Origin: Cardiocondyla obscurior
Lineage: Eukaryota > Arthropoda > Insecta > Hymenoptera > Formicidae
NCBI RefSeq assembly: GCF_019399895.1
Contig: NC_091882.1
Coordinates: forward strand, 1,736,001-1,800,000
Direction of reading: 5' to 3'
DNA: 64,000 nt
Part shown: positions 14,269 through 27,581 of the stretch, piece after piece
How the letters are laid out: each line of letters begins with the position of its first letter
Numbering within the stretch: position 1 is the first letter of the stretch
The notes under the pieces: generated by a model
What the model was told of the DNA's origin: nothing
Databases searched by the model: none
Seen by the model: the letters and a program-made list of their open reading frames with translations, nothing else
Translations under genes and position numbers: made by a program

Positions 14269-15291
14269 CTGAAAACATACAAAAGTATTAAAATTCACAT
14301 TAAAAAGACGCCCAAAATAATTAGATATTTAATACAAAAATTATTCGCTTTCCGAAGAATATCTTTAAGAAGTTAAACTTTTCGAAATTATAAGATTTCT
14401 TTCATTCATTAATTTTTTTTTTTTATGATCTCTAATTAATATTGAAACGGCTACGACGGACAGAAACAAACTGATTTTTGCGCGATAAATCTGCTACGTA
14501 AGAATTGTAAGTGTTCCGAGTCAAGTATCCGCGTCAAGATCATCGATCGCAGAAGTTAATTTACGATTACAGCACACAGTTAACTGTGGCGTGACGCAAC
14601 ATTTTTCACGATCACGGTTTCTCTTTTTCACGAGTGTGCGGCTACTCATTTCGCATGTATAATTCTCGAGTCATCGGGCTCGATGCCCCAGTAACGGCAT
14701 TCATTCTCGGTGTCACGAATTTACAATTCAAATAATTAACAAGCGGGCGAAATGCGAATAACGAGCACGACGCTGCGGAATCCCGCAGCGAGACGATACG
14801 CTTTCGTCTGGAAGTGACCCGGTCGCGGAATCTGCTCCACGAATATTCGCGGTGTCGAAGCATCGAGCTCCCGCACCGCCAAAGCGAATTTTCGACCTAA
14901 ATCGCGGTCCGACGTCACGATGTCCTTGACCGTAAACCATCAATAGCTCGAAAATATTCCTTTGAGAGATTCTAAAAGCCCGGCTTTACCTTTGCTCTTT
15001 TTTTTTCTTTTTACGCTCTTCGCACTTTCACGGAAAACATTGTCCCCGACTTTTATTCGCAGCTGCGGGGGATACGTGACCTCGTTTACGGACGGCGCTA
15101 GAGAAAATTTAGTCACGTTCCATTGCGTATAAGAAAATAAGGAGCCGAGTTCATAAATCTTCGCAAGTTACTTTCTATCGCTCGGGTATCAGATCGTTCT
15201 TACATCGTTTCGTCCCGTCGTTTTACTTCGCAGGAAGGTATTTTCACGCAACGTGCCGCAGGAAAAAGAGAGTAAAGCGATTATTACTCAC

Positions 15292-15344
15292 TGGTCACCT
15301 TGTTGTTGTTTATTGTCGGAAGCCTGATCCTCGTCGGCAGCCAT
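15292..15344 (-). CDS. Candidate first coding exon of an unidentified minus-strand gene
   Basis: The 53-nt exon reads MAADEDQASDNKQQQGDQ (the last codon is completed by the next exon) and ends at a strong CA|GTGAGT donor. The ATG has A at -3 and G at +4. The acidic, Gln-rich N-terminus and clean donor look like a real first exon at the edge of a CpG-rich block. I do not recognise the protein. Exon-like blocks at 14268-14148 and 13951-13912 keep the frame open, but a firm continuation is not found, so most of the gene probably lies beyond the left edge. A tandem duplication begins about 170 bp upstream. Confidence 0.45.
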
Positions 15345-15512
15345 GATCCTCGTCCAACGTGTGACGTCATCCTCCACCCGCGATCGTTCACACGGAGGCC
15401 TAGGATCACTGATCACACTCGCGTGGACACTAATTGACGGACCCACGGGTCGCCCGGACCGATTAAAGCACCCGCAGCTCGCACGTGCTCCCGATAATTA
15501 CGCGACGACACC

Positions 15513-16632
15513 GATCGAACGATCGCAACCTTGTCTCGGTAGTCCGCCGTATTTAGCACTCGAACGCCGAAAATGTCGAGCCCACCAACGCTCCGCGACG
15601 ATAACGAAGCTACGCGGACGACGCGATAGCCGACGCGTGCCGCACATCGACGACAACGAGAAAATATTCGCGGTTGATTCGCGACAATGCACGGACACGT
15701 CTACGAGCTGGGACTAGTGAGAAGTATCTGACGTCATAAGTCGATTACATCGATTATCGAGATATCGTGATTTTCTATGCGCTAGTATTTTTTGTGGTCG
15801 CATTGCGTCGGAGAGCGTCGCGTTACGTCACGACCGAAGGGACGCCCGTCGAACAACTTCAACTTCGTGGCGTTACGCGAAAAATGGCCAACGGTCGCGG
15901 CGGTCCATCTCGCGTTGTCCGATCGTATCCACTTCAAATATTAAATACTACATCGCGATCGGAGTCCGTGGGTGCATCGCGAGTGTTATATAGAACGAGG
16001 ATATATTGTACCGATGTGCTCTGGAGTCAGGAGGACAACCTGTTGATCGTCTCGCCGGCTGGAGTAGTGAAGAACGAGAGACGCTGATCGAACGGTCGTA
16101 TTCTTGACTTGATAGTCCGCCGTATTTAGCACTCAAACGCCGAAAATGTCGAATCCAGCAATGCTCCGCGATGATAACGAAGCTGCGCGGACGACGCGAT
16201 AGCCGATGCATACTGTACATTGACGATAACGAGGAAATATTCGCGGCCGATTCGCGACAATGCACGGCGACGTCCATGAGCCGGTGCAGCTGAGAAGTAA
16301 CTGACGTCAGTCATCTAGATCGAGTATCGACATGGTAATTTTCTATGAGCTAGTATTTTTATGGTCGGGTCGCGTCGGAGGGCGTCGGGTTACGTCGCGA
16401 CCGGAGGGACGCCCGCCAAACTTCGTGGCGTTACGCGAAAAATGGCCAACGGTCGCGGCGGTCCATCTCGCATTGTTCGATCTTATCCACTCCGTTTATT
16501 AATACTGCATCGCGATCGGAGTCCGCGGGTGCATCGCGAGTGTTGAGTATTGTACAGAACAAGGATATATTCTACCAATGTGCTCTGGAATCACGAGGAT
16601 AACCTGTTGATCGTCTCGCCGGCCGGAGTAGC
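15513..16632. repeat. Two-copy tandem duplication, unit about 0.55 kb
   Basis: Unit 1 (about 15,513-16,068) and unit 2 (about 16,085-16,632) align end to end. Shared landmarks are GATCGAACG at the start, TAGTCCGCCGTATTTAGCACTC (split by no change), GACGACGCGATAGCCGA, and GTTGATCGTCTCGCCGG at the end. The offset drifts from 573 to 558 to 564 bp, so indels separate the copies. The longest identical run is 53 bp (15861-15913 and 16419-16471) and contains AAAAATGGCCAACGG. Indels break any shared plus-strand reading frame, so this is probably duplicated regulatory or untranscribed DNA. It lies directly upstream of the ATG exon at 15,344 on the minus strand. Confidence 0.9.
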
Positions 16633-19600
16633 GTCCAACGACAATTCATGGATCGACGCCGAGACAGAGCGGACAGAACGAGACAGAACGGAGGATCTAC
16701 ACCACCAGTGAGTAGCGAGCAAGTTTCATTACGTAACTGATTGTCTCGCGTACAGCGATGATCATTAGCAATTGCCCGTCGAAGCTTTTTTTTCGGGGTG
16801 GAGAGCGAGAGGGAGGACGGGGTCAAGCTCGCGGTCTTTGCTGCCAGAAATCGGACGCGGCTCTGCGCATCTCGATGCATCGCAGCGTTAAACGCGTATG
16901 CGTGTCGCGTGAATGCGTGCATATGTATGCACCCTGGAAAGCAGATACGGCGCTTGCCGCGAGCGACCGTACGCATTTTCGTCGAGCGGCGATTAGCTCG
17001 GGATACATCGCGTGTTTTAACGACGCCGTTAACCTCGCGTGCCCCACTGCCGCGAATACATTGCGTTCAGTAAGCACACGTTCCGACGAGATACGCTTAA
17101 CCAGCCACTTGACTCTACCCTTGCGTTACGGATTTAGTTAATCTCGAGTTAACCGCGGAGAATCCGTTCGCGGCAGGCTGAATCTCGCGGCGCGACGTCT
17201 CTCAACGAAAAGGGGACTCGTTCCTCGAATCGTAGACATCCACTTCGGAAACGTGTAACAAGAAGAAAAGAAATAAAAAGTTGATAACTCCGTGGCTGGT
17301 ATAATTGTATCGCGCATACATTAGCGAGACGTTGCCTCGACCGGGCGTAATCCTACGGAAATCGCAACGATTCTACCGAAACCGGTTTCCGATTGTGTAG
17401 CTATTTTCGGCGGTTCGTAAACACATAAAAGTCTTTTACGAGGACCGACGCCCGGGCGTGCTCGCGCTAAGAAGGTACTCGACGTGCAAATACCCGCGTA
17501 CAGACTCGGACCCCTGCTTCGCGCGAACCGCGATTTCCATAAATTATTGCCGGGCGAGTGATTGAAGATCGTATATCGATCCTCGTTGCTTCGTAATAAT
17601 TGCTACCGGAATAAACACCCGACGAATATCCGAAAAGATTTCGTTCGCCGCGCGAAGACGCTACGCCGGATTATTCATCGGCGAAATAGCGCGAACGAAT
17701 TCATGATCACGGCCGCGTTTCGTCCTCTTCAATTTCTTCGCGCGTAATGAAGCTGTGAATTATTTCGTCCGACCGATTCGGCGGTCTTATTCGTTGCGTT
17801 TAGGCGCGCGTATTAGTGCCCTTTGAATTAAAATGTCCGAAACGTGATACGCTACGGGGGACACGCCGAGGGCACCGAAGAGGTTACCCGCCGATGCTCC
17901 GGAGGTGCAGTCGCAGACGTGAACGTTGCACGTGCCCGATGCCGTAACACGAGACACCCGTAATCGAATACGCGAGCGAACGAGATAGAGCATGTGATAC
18001 ACGCACACGACGGGACGCGCAAAAAGAGATGCCGGAAAAAAAAAAAAAAGAAGAGGAAAAAAAAAAAAAGGAGCGACGAGGAGCCGCCGGATAGAACGTT
18101 CACGGGTGCTCCTCGCAACTCGGCCGGCCGTTCGATCGGACGGTACCACGTCGCTCGAAAAAAACCGCGAGGGGTCAGGGCACAGGATGCATTGATTTTT
18201 TGCTTCGCGTACGTCGGCGCTTCTTCCTCTTGACCTTCTTTCTCTTCTTCTCCTTTTTTTTCTCTTCTTTTTCTTTCTCTCTCTCTGTCTCTCTTCGTCG
18301 TCCCACCCCCGTTTTTTTGTGCTTTCCGCCTTTCCGACCGAAAATGCATAACGGTACGTGCCACGGCACAGACGCGGACGCAAACCTGGACGTGGGACCC
18401 CCGGGGGGGAGGAAACGTGCGTGGCATCGGGCTCGGAATCGGCTGCGCGCGTGCTGCGCTTCGCATCTCAACGAAAATAAATTCTCGGCCGAGTGAGAGG
18501 AAGAGGAAAAAGATCGGCTCGGAACTAGATCCCCCGGCCGGCTCGCGACGTGGCGAGGGAGAAACGATAACCGAAGGATACGGACGTGTTCCCCGGTCCC
18601 GTGAATTCACAATTCAGATCCCGCCGCGAGGAACGACGGCCGCGTGCGCCGGAGTTCGCGTCGTCGCACAAGGATGGAGAAACGTGACGCGAAAACCGAG
18701 ACCTTTCCCGTGCATCTCATTAGGACAACGCGGGCTAGGACCCAGGCCTGCTTATCGGGCCAGATATACTTTACGATCGAGAAGCGAGGGGGCATCCCGT
18801 TGGCGAGCTGCCTAATTGGACATCTCGCTTCCTAGTACGATTCAAACGAGCCACCGACTTCCTTTGAACGAGTTAGACCGAGCAAAAGGCACTTACGCTA
18901 GATTAGATATCTTTAAGTGCTCCCCCGTTGCCATTTCGCCGACAGATTTTGATAAAATAATTTGATCGCAGAATTTTATATCTATTCTTACAAACAGATT
19001 TTTTTTTTTTTTAACAGTAATCTACCATATACGTGTGTTTACATATCTGTTACAAAAAAAAAAAGAAAAAAAAAGAAATACATTACTCAACAGGTATCGA
19101 TGTATTATCTCGTTTTAACAATTTCTTTGGTAAATTAGTGCCACATTAGTTTCTTATTTCAAATTCTGCGTCTCCAGAATATTGTAAAGAAGAATTCGGC
19201 AAAAAAATAGGGCAAAAAGGCCGATAAGCACGTCCGTTCAAGTTCCTTCTTATTCTTTTTTTTTTTTTTTTTCTTTCTTTCTTATCTTTTTCTCTCCACC
19301 TTTCTTCGCGTCGGTTCTCTAGCCGGTATTCTCATCAGGAAAGAGCAACAAAGCTGCTCGTGCTGCTCTTTGTTTCTCTCTTCCCTTTCTCGACCTTCCC
19401 TCTCGTCTTCCTTCATCCGACACACCGATGAGGAAGTTTAACGCCTGCTCGGCATGGCCTGCGTTTGCCGCGCATCCGTGAAAGTGAAACGGAGAAAATC
19501 AGGTTTCGAAGACGAGCCTTCGAATCTCCCTTTGAACGAAGGTGGAGGTGAAGGTGAGAATAAATCATTTGTTTTTTGCGCGCAAAATAAGCGTTCGTCG

Positions 19601-21307
19601 TTGTCTATTGATGCAGAATCATTCGGATCAGAATTGCTGATCCGCTCGTCCTCCCTCACGTTTGATTTATTGACGGTAATACGAAAAAGGCCCTTTTTCT
19701 TCTTTCTTTTTTTTTTTTCTTTCTTTCTTTCTTTTTTTTTCCTTTTTTTTTTTCTTTTAACACATGCTATAAAACGCCATTAAGTCTCTGAATTTTCTCT
19801 CATCGTCTTCGTAACTTTATTATTTGCTATTTCGATACGCCGGAGAACCCGCCGCGGCGACGAATAATTTCAAACGAGCAAGCGAACGTACGCGTAATCA
19901 AATGCCCTTTATCATTCCGCTTCCTCCGCATTACACACGCGGGCGTTACGTAACGCGTAAGCTCTTGAATAGTTTTACTCCTCGCGGCATTTTTAATGAC
20001 CGCTCGTTACGGGCCACGTAATAGGTCTAATATTTTAAACGGCGCCCGGTTATGATAATGCCCAATGTTAAGGACTCGCCGTTTGGACATTAGCTAGCGG
20101 TCAATGACAGGGGATATTTTGGTCGCGATCGGGCCGCGCTGCGCTGTTACGCCACAGCCCGATAAATATCTCACGGAAGGCCTCGATACACCGCCTCAGC
20201 TGAGAGATTGCTCGAGTCAGCTGACTGCGAGTCGTATTCTCGACGCGGGGGTCAATCCCTCCTTCTCGCGATCCCTCCCTCTTCCCCGCGCCTCGACCCG
20301 CCACCGTCCGCGACTTCTGGATTGTCGAACCGAGCACCTTGAGAAGATTTCAAGTTCCACCGGCACGAGCTTTACGAAACTTCGACGAACGAAGGCGAGG
20401 GAGGGGAAGCGGCTGGAACTCGCCTCGCGACGATTGTTACTAACCGCCTCGCAGCAATTAAACGTAGATGTCGAAGGACTCGACGAGATGCAAAATAACC
20501 CGCCGTTTATGAATGGCTTCTCGCGACGGCGGATACTTTCGTTCGAAGTACGCGTTCGTTGACTCTACTGGATTTTGTTGGGAAATATCGCGGCGACGGT
20601 TTTCGCGTAAAGTCGTTTTAATTAACGCGTGTATAAAATCAGCGAGCGCGAATATTCCAAGCAAATCAATCAGCGCGAAAATAACACGTCACCGACGAAT
20701 ATCTATTCGCGGCCGATGTGTTCGTGTTCTAAGTGTATACGCAGCTTTAGAATCGCAGCGAGTTATCGGGACTCTTTTCTGAAAAGGAAAAATGGACGAG
20801 CGGCCGCTCAGCGCTGTACATACGTAATTAGATATTATCTTTTCCTATAAAATTTTATTACAATTTTTTTCTTTCCGGCAATAATTTTTGTCCCTTATTT
20901 AAATATCGTGCAAAAATTCCGTTCGTGTGGATAAGTGGCCGAGTTCGATAACTACTTCCTAATTCATATCGGTATCGGACGGGTACGGTTACAAGATTTA
21001 CGCCACCGTCACCTGCTCGTCCAAGTACCGTAACCGCAGACCGACCCCATCGGCGAACCTTTGGCCATAAATAGAGCCCAATTTACACGGGGCACTGCTC
21101 GATGCGGTCCTGTGTCCCGGGCAACGTACACGCGGAACTTGTATGCGGATGCACACGTGATTGTCGCCGGCGCGCATGCAGCCCGATGCAGCCGGCGTGC
21201 CACGCTACCACCGGCGTCCCGCTTCTTTCAACTGGGAATCGTGCGAATCGATCGTGGTAGTGTCCTGGTATGGGACAGTAAAGAAGGAAGCGAATGAATA
21301 AAAACGG

Positions 21308-21580
21308 CAAAAAAAAAAAAAGAGCACCAGAAGAGGAGACGAGAAGATGATGAAGGTGGAAGAGAAAGGGGAAGGAGGACCGGGAGCGAAGGGAGCGGGA
21401 GGGCCACCGAAGGGAAGAAGAGGGTGCGAGTCATCGGTGTAAACCGAACGAGGCATAGAGGAATCGGTAGACGATACAGGAACGAGGGAGGTCGAGCAGC
21501 AGGGTGGGAGGGGGAGGTGGAGGTGGTACGTCGGTGGGGACAAGAGGAAGACAGCAGAAGTAGGAGGCCGACGGGGCACA
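21308..21580. repeat. Purine-rich (G/A) tract
   Basis: About 270 bp rich in GGAGG, GAAGA and GGGAG on the plus strand; a low-complexity source of spurious ORFs. Confidence 0.65.
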
Positions 21581-21771
21581 GGGACGCGGGGAAGTTGGTA
21601 TCGCGGATGGCGATGGCAGAGTCAATGTCCTAGCACTCGCACTGGGTCACGGCGAGTTGCGGCCAACGACCCAAAGCAGTTCTTTACTTTGCACAGAGCG
21701 AGCAGGAGAGCGAAACGCGCAGGGGCCGACGGGGCAAGGGGGGGAGGGGACCGCGAGGGAAGAAGCGCGAG

Positions 21772-21776
<5 letters not shown>

Positions 21777-21807
<31 letters not shown>
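21777..21807. repeat. (GA)n microsatellite
   Basis: An uninterrupted run of about 15 GA units inside a longer purine-rich stretch. Confidence 0.9.
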
Positions 21808-21808
<1 letters not shown>

Positions 21809-24800
21809 AGCGAGTGGAAAGCAGACGAACGGAGGAGGTACGGAAAAGGAGAAAACGAGATGAAGAGCGTGTTCTCCGGTTCCTCGTCGCGAGTGCGCGC
21901 GCGCGTGCACGATGTACACTAGGTGCTACGAGCGAGAAGTCTGTCCTTTCGCGCTCGCGAGACCGCGACTCGCTCGCATCCTCGTGGGACCTTCGTCTCC
22001 CGCGACTTTTCTATTTCCTTTACCTCTGTTAACCTTCTTTCTCTGTATTAGGACGTACCGAGCAAGGTATCGCCGCGCGATTGCTTATAGGACAACTGAT
22101 TGCGAGATTCTCTCATTATCTCCCGAGAATGCCGATCCGCGGACAGCTACAAATTGCAAAGCTACCGCTTGTCCAGGACGTTTGATTTGTCTTCTTCTCG
22201 TCGAAAAGCCCGCGACTGCGACTCGTTTCACGTCTCCTCGACAATGTAATTGATAATATTCACTTTTGTAATCTGAAAGAGAAAAGGAGTATTCTCTTAT
22301 TATCGAGATTGAGCGGATTTTCCTCTCGGCTCGTTAATCTTTAACTCGGAGACCGGTTCAGCGATATTTCGTGGATTACTGTGACTGCTTTGTGCGAAAC
22401 CTCTTGAACCGAAACTAATAGATTACACTCTTCGGGCTCGTCTCATTTTCTTACACAGTACGATTATTCGTTACGATTTCTTCTTTTTCACTTACGTTGT
22501 ACAATTGTCCATCTCTGGGCGACAATTAATTCACAAACGCGAAGGAAATTGATAACGTTCGTTGCGAAATAAACGACGCGAGTGAATGACGCGGAAGAGA
22601 AATTCCGAGATCCGCGTTTTGCGGTACAAAGAAAATGAGTCAGGACGAATCTAACAGCGGTAACGATTTACGGCTCGGAAAAATAATTTTACCTCGCTCC
22701 CCCCTTTTTTTTTCTTGGTGCAACGTATAAAATGTAATAAATAAAAAAATTTATAAAATCACGGAAACGATGAAATCGATTTTCTCCTGCAGAAATAATT
22801 ATTAATATAATCGCAGTTTAATCGTGATTCCACTACGCGCAATCTACCGCATTCGATATATTACTTTATCGCCGTAATATAGCACTCGGTGAGATGACGC
22901 GGTCTTTTCGATATTCAGACGAGCGCGCGACTTTATCTCGATGAATCGGGGAAGGATATATTGCATCTGTGCATTTCCAGTCGGCGCGCGTATAAAGATT
23001 CTGCCATATGCCGAGTCGTTTCGCACAGCTACGACGTATGACCCGCTGCAATTTCTTTGCACATTACTTTTTTTTTTCTTTTACACCGTGAATCGCGACG
23101 TGCGCGTATCGTCGTCAGACGTGAGCTTCGATTTAATAATTGCTCGAAACGCTTTTTCCACCGCGCGTCGCGACGTTGAACAACGCGGACCTCGAACAGT
23201 TTCCACGTTACGTTCGATTTTACAAGTGTAACGTCATCCCGGCTAGATCCCCGCGTTACGGCCGGCACGTACCCCTTTATGGCGATATTCAATTATCAGC
23301 GAAGTAAATTTCCGCGAACGCCGACGCAACGTGCGTATTCCCGACGTAAGGTACGTGTCATTCGCGTCACGTTTCATTTGGCCCAAGAATATTCGAGGGG
23401 TCCCGTGACTGTCCTGAGAAGCAGCCCAATTCGCTAACATGTTGACTTTACGAAGCGAGGGGGGGAGAGAAAAAAAAAAAAAAGAAAAAAGGAAAAAGAC
23501 GAAGGGAGTATGAGCTAACGTTACGGGCCAAGTATCGGAGGTGAGTCTCGGCGAATCGCCCGGATGGAGTTGTTCGGGGACAACCGCGGACAAGGGCCGC
23601 GTGCCTAAAGTATATTCGTGAGCCGGGGGTCTCGTCGAATATTATACCGTTACGAAGTCGCCCGAGAATAGTTTGGCGCGAATGACCGCGGCCCATTTTC
23701 TTCCTTTTTCGGCCTCTCCTCCTCACCTACATCTCACCCGGGGTTCCTCGCCTCCCCGTTTCGCCGCTTTGTCCTTCGTCCTCTGGCCTCTTCCAACGGA
23801 TTTTTCGACATCCTCTTTCTAACGGACGCCCTCCTTTACGGAACCGCGTTGCTCGTACTCGTTGATTACCTTTTTCATTCGAGGAAGCAGGCCAAAGGAA
23901 CGGGATCGGGAGACGCGCGATGGACGATCACGATCGGTACGGTTAATCGATGGCAAAAAGACGAGCGATGTGTCAGTAGTATTATCTATCGCGATTAATC
24001 ATAAACGACGACGTACCTTAGACGGCGGAGTTAGCCATTGAGCAGCGTGTAGGCACACAGACCTTACGCTTCATCGATATAATTGCGAACGAGTTATTCA
24101 ATTATATATGCCTCACATCGCACTGGAGCGAAATAAAATACGCTTCTTAGTTTCGTTCGGAAAACGGTCGTATTTCTATAAATCTATTTTATCGATCTAT
24201 TTTCTCTATTTCAAGCTTAGAAGCTCCTTCTTCCTCCGCCAAATATTTGCGTATCTAGAAGAAATCAGTTTCTTTCCTAAACCTTTCAGTCCCACGTCCG
24301 AAGACGCTTACCGCAGCTCTTGCGCATCCGCGAGGAGGAAACGTAGGAAATGTGGAATCGCGTAATGCGACGTGCGAATAATTTAATAGCAATCAATTTA
24401 AATTATGCGGGGGAGGAGGAAAAAAAAAATTGGCCTCTCGCGGAGTGGCCTCGTGGGATCTCGCAGGTGGAGGTCAGTGCGCCTTGAAGAAAATCACTTT
24501 CCTTCCGCGCATGTAACAGCCGGTTTATTTCCGTTCCGACGACGACGCGTCGTCCTTCCGTATGCACGCGCGGGTGCGCTCGTTATACGCGAATCTACGA
24601 ACTATCGGCGAGTCCTCGTAAACCGTAGGTGTGAAACGCGAACGGGGGAGAAGGAGGGAGGAGGGTGAGGTGCGGCGGACGAAGGGAGAAGGGAGAAAGG
24701 CGGTAGCACGAAATCTCGGATGCGCTGGTAACACAGGCCTCCGTCGTACTTTCACTTCCTTCCCCTCCCCCGTCTCCTCTTCTTCCTTCGTCTCTTCCTC

Positions 24801-25124
24801 TTATCCCTCCGGCTCTTTCTCCCTGTCTTTCTCTCTCCTTCTCTTTCTTGTGCATAGAACTACTTTTCCTTTCAAATCCTTGAGCCGGGGTGCCGCGATC
24901 GGGTCCATTCTGAAAATTTCGAGGAGTCGCCCTTTGACATCGGCGACGTGAGATACGCCGCGCGTCACGGGCGCGCATCGGCGATTGTCCGTTTACCTTC
25001 GTATCCCTTCTATTCGCGGACTGCCCACGTTGCGCGGGATAAATAGCTGCGTATCCAGCCGCATTGCCGGGCTCCGATCACTGAACGAACTACAAGATTC
25101 AAAGAAAATGAAGAGAACGAAATG

Positions 25125-25690
25125 ACGACGACGGGACGCTCGGGAGAAAAGGCAGAGAGGGGGAGGGGGAGGGAGGTGAAAGAATGAAGAAGCGAATACG
25201 CGGCGTGACCTCTGCTTCGCGAGGTGAGAAAGAGAGAAAGAGATGGCCGTGGTGAGGAGGACGCTGCTGAGCACGAGTGGCAGAATGGTGCGAGCGAGAG
25301 AAGAGCGTCACGGAGAGAAGCCGGCAGAGAACGAAGAAGGCGGCGAGCCGTTTCGCGCGTGTGGCAACTCTTTCGTGCGAAAGACGAGAGGAGACGGGAT
25401 ATATGACGATGAAAAGAGAGAAGCGGCCGACCGGTCGGTCGGTCGGATGAACGAGAGGAGACGAAAGAGGCGCAAGTGCGAAGGCGCGCATCGGGTCGAA
25501 TCGAGAAGGAGGTGAGCGGAGGGTCGACAGACAGCGAAGAAAGACAGAAAAGAGAGAAGGATGAGAGAGGGGGCGAGGGGGAGTCAGGGGGAGACGCGGA
25601 GAGTGGGAGGGAGAGGGAGAGAGCGAGAGAGGAAGAGCCGACGAGGGATGTTGAGGAGGACGGTGGAGACGAAGCGAGGTGAGTCGAGAT
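25125..25690. repeat. Purine-rich (G/A) tract with a (CGGT)n run
   Basis: About 560 bp of purine-rich plus strand, the largest such block, with a short CGGT tandem run near 25,430-25,446. It explains the 247-codon minus-strand ORF over it (25,753-25,010), which is Ser/Leu/Pro-rich. Confidence 0.7.
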
Positions 25691-27325
25691 GATGCAGTTG
25701 TGCGTTTGCAAAGAAGGCGGAAGAACCGCGGAGGGAGAACCGGTCCCGGTCACTGGGCCACCAGCCGGCCGTCGAACCCGCCACAGTGCCCCCTACCGCC
25801 CCCTCCTCTCTCACTCTCTTCCTTCACCCCTCTACGCCCTTCGTCCCTCCCGTCCGGTATGTTACCTCGTTGCGAACCTCGCGTCGCGCTTCTTGCAACC
25901 AGTGACTCCGCGTTGCCTTCAACTTCTTCAAACAATGTCAACTCGCGTGTATCGCGACACTGATAATGCCCGCTCTTGTCACTGTCTTACTGCCCGGGAA
26001 TTATCTCCCGTCCCTTGACGCTTTTTCCGTCTATCCTCGAAGCTATCGTCTCCACTTCGGTCGTCGCTTTCATGTATCAGTTCTATGCACGAGATAATAT
26101 CTATATTTTGCGGAACAATTGATCTTTCAAATTAACGACACGGAATAGAAATGACCGAACTGTTGTTCTTTAAACTGTGCATTAGACGTAATATCCTTGG
26201 TCAACGGGAACTTGATCAGTGTCATTTTCTTAAAATACTATATACATTTTTTTATCAAGTAATTAATTTTTGCTTTCGTACCTGAATTGTTGCATAATTC
26301 GTTGCAATCATTCATTGTAGTTTGCATCTTTATATAGTTATTTCAGTAGGCTTTCATTAACAATTATACATCTAATTAAAATTATATAAACATTTCCATT
26401 CCATCAATCTACTTAATTTTTACGTAGTGTTGGTATTTTTCTAAAAAAAAAAAAAAAAGATTAGTTTTGGATCAGGCTTTCGGTCGTGAGAAACAAGCGC
26501 GATGGTAACGCAAACGGAAGTTTGCTTCGTTCGCAATAATCTCTACGAGATACGCCAAACATTTTCTCTTAATTAAGAAAGGACGTAGTTAATTAAGTTT
26601 CCCTTCCACGCGCATTCTTTTGCTCGAATCAGGCTTATAAAGTAACCCGGTAATTGTCAAATGCGATTGCGATCATTAATAAACGCGCAATAATAAAACT
26701 AAACATAACTTTAATAAATTTATCGAAATCGTTTTTTATTTGTGCGTAAAAAATTATTAGAAACAGACACGCGATAGATATTGCTAAAGCAGTTATTTAA
26801 TTTTATATTAATTTTTAAATATATTATTGTTAATATAATTAAATAACTTATACTAAATAATTGATGATGAAATTAAAGTTTAAAGATTAAATCATAATCG
26901 TGTTTAATAGCTTACATATTTTATAAAGTAAAATTTATTTTATAATGCACGAAAATAGTATTAATTTTGAAAATTAATTGACATAAATTATAGTGTGAAA
27001 ATTGGAAGAAAAAAAATAGTATAAATGTTAAATCAATTTATCTCTTATCCGTGTATGTGACGTTGTCTTTACAAACATAACCATTCTTTGGTAAGAGAAA
27101 ATTCTTGGCGCACACCGTGTATCAACCGAAGATACCACACTGGCTTCAGATATACCAGATATCTCACACGAAATACAGAGCACACTACTAGCCTTACTAG
27201 CCGTAGATTAAGCGTTGATTTTCGTTCGAAGATCACAAACTCAATTTTTCAAAAACAATTTTATAAAATTACAATCTTTTTCTATTTTGTTTTTTTTTTT
27301 TACGATTTTTATGTACACCATATTT

Positions 27326-27331
27326 TTTATT
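27326..27331 (-). terminator. Candidate poly(A) signal for the exon 8b isoform
   Basis: AATAAA on the minus strand, about 250 nt past the stop of exon 8b. Its spacing is plausible, but the hexamer is common in AT-rich DNA. Confidence 0.35.
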
Positions 27332-27581
27332 CTTTCAAATGTATACATCATATCAAATATATTGGTATGAAATAAATTGAATAAACCGGGAGTGAAAATC
27401 GACTTCGATCGAAGGCAAGATTAACGACTCACCGTACGCAAATGGTCCCCATAAATCTTCATATCGCGTGAATATCTCATAACTTGACGTATTGTCAGGC
27501 GCGCGAGTTCAATTCGTTTCTTTGGACGTTTGGTTGACACATTGCTCCCCGGTACATCGTTTCTGAATTAGGTGAACGGTG

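Larger units (their letters stand above)
16633..27300. other. Long CpG-rich stretch without a supported gene
   Basis: GC- and CpG-rich with alternating purine and pyrimidine tracts (18,033-18,080 A-rich; 18,222-18,300, 19,249-19,300, 19,690-19,760 and 24,745-24,860 pyrimidine-rich). ORFs up to 252 codons (18,610-17,852 minus) are Arg/Lys/Phe/Ser-rich low complexity. From 26.1 to 27.4 kb the DNA is AT-rich. I see no gene or RNA gene. Confidence 0.5.

Noticed and set aside
15513..16632. Tandem duplication as a duplicated coding exon
   Set aside because: The plus-strand frame breaks through single-base and 7-bp indels between the copies. The minus-strand frame is partly shared, but most differences would change amino acids.
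17852..18610. 252-codon minus-strand ORF
   Set aside because: Low complexity (Arg/Glu/Lys, then Phe, from A- and T-runs), overlapping equally long ORFs in other frames. No domain, and the GC-rich composition explains the length.
25010..25753. 247-codon minus-strand ORF
   Set aside because: Ser/Leu/Pro-rich reading of a purine-rich tract, with other frames open on both strands. No protein character.
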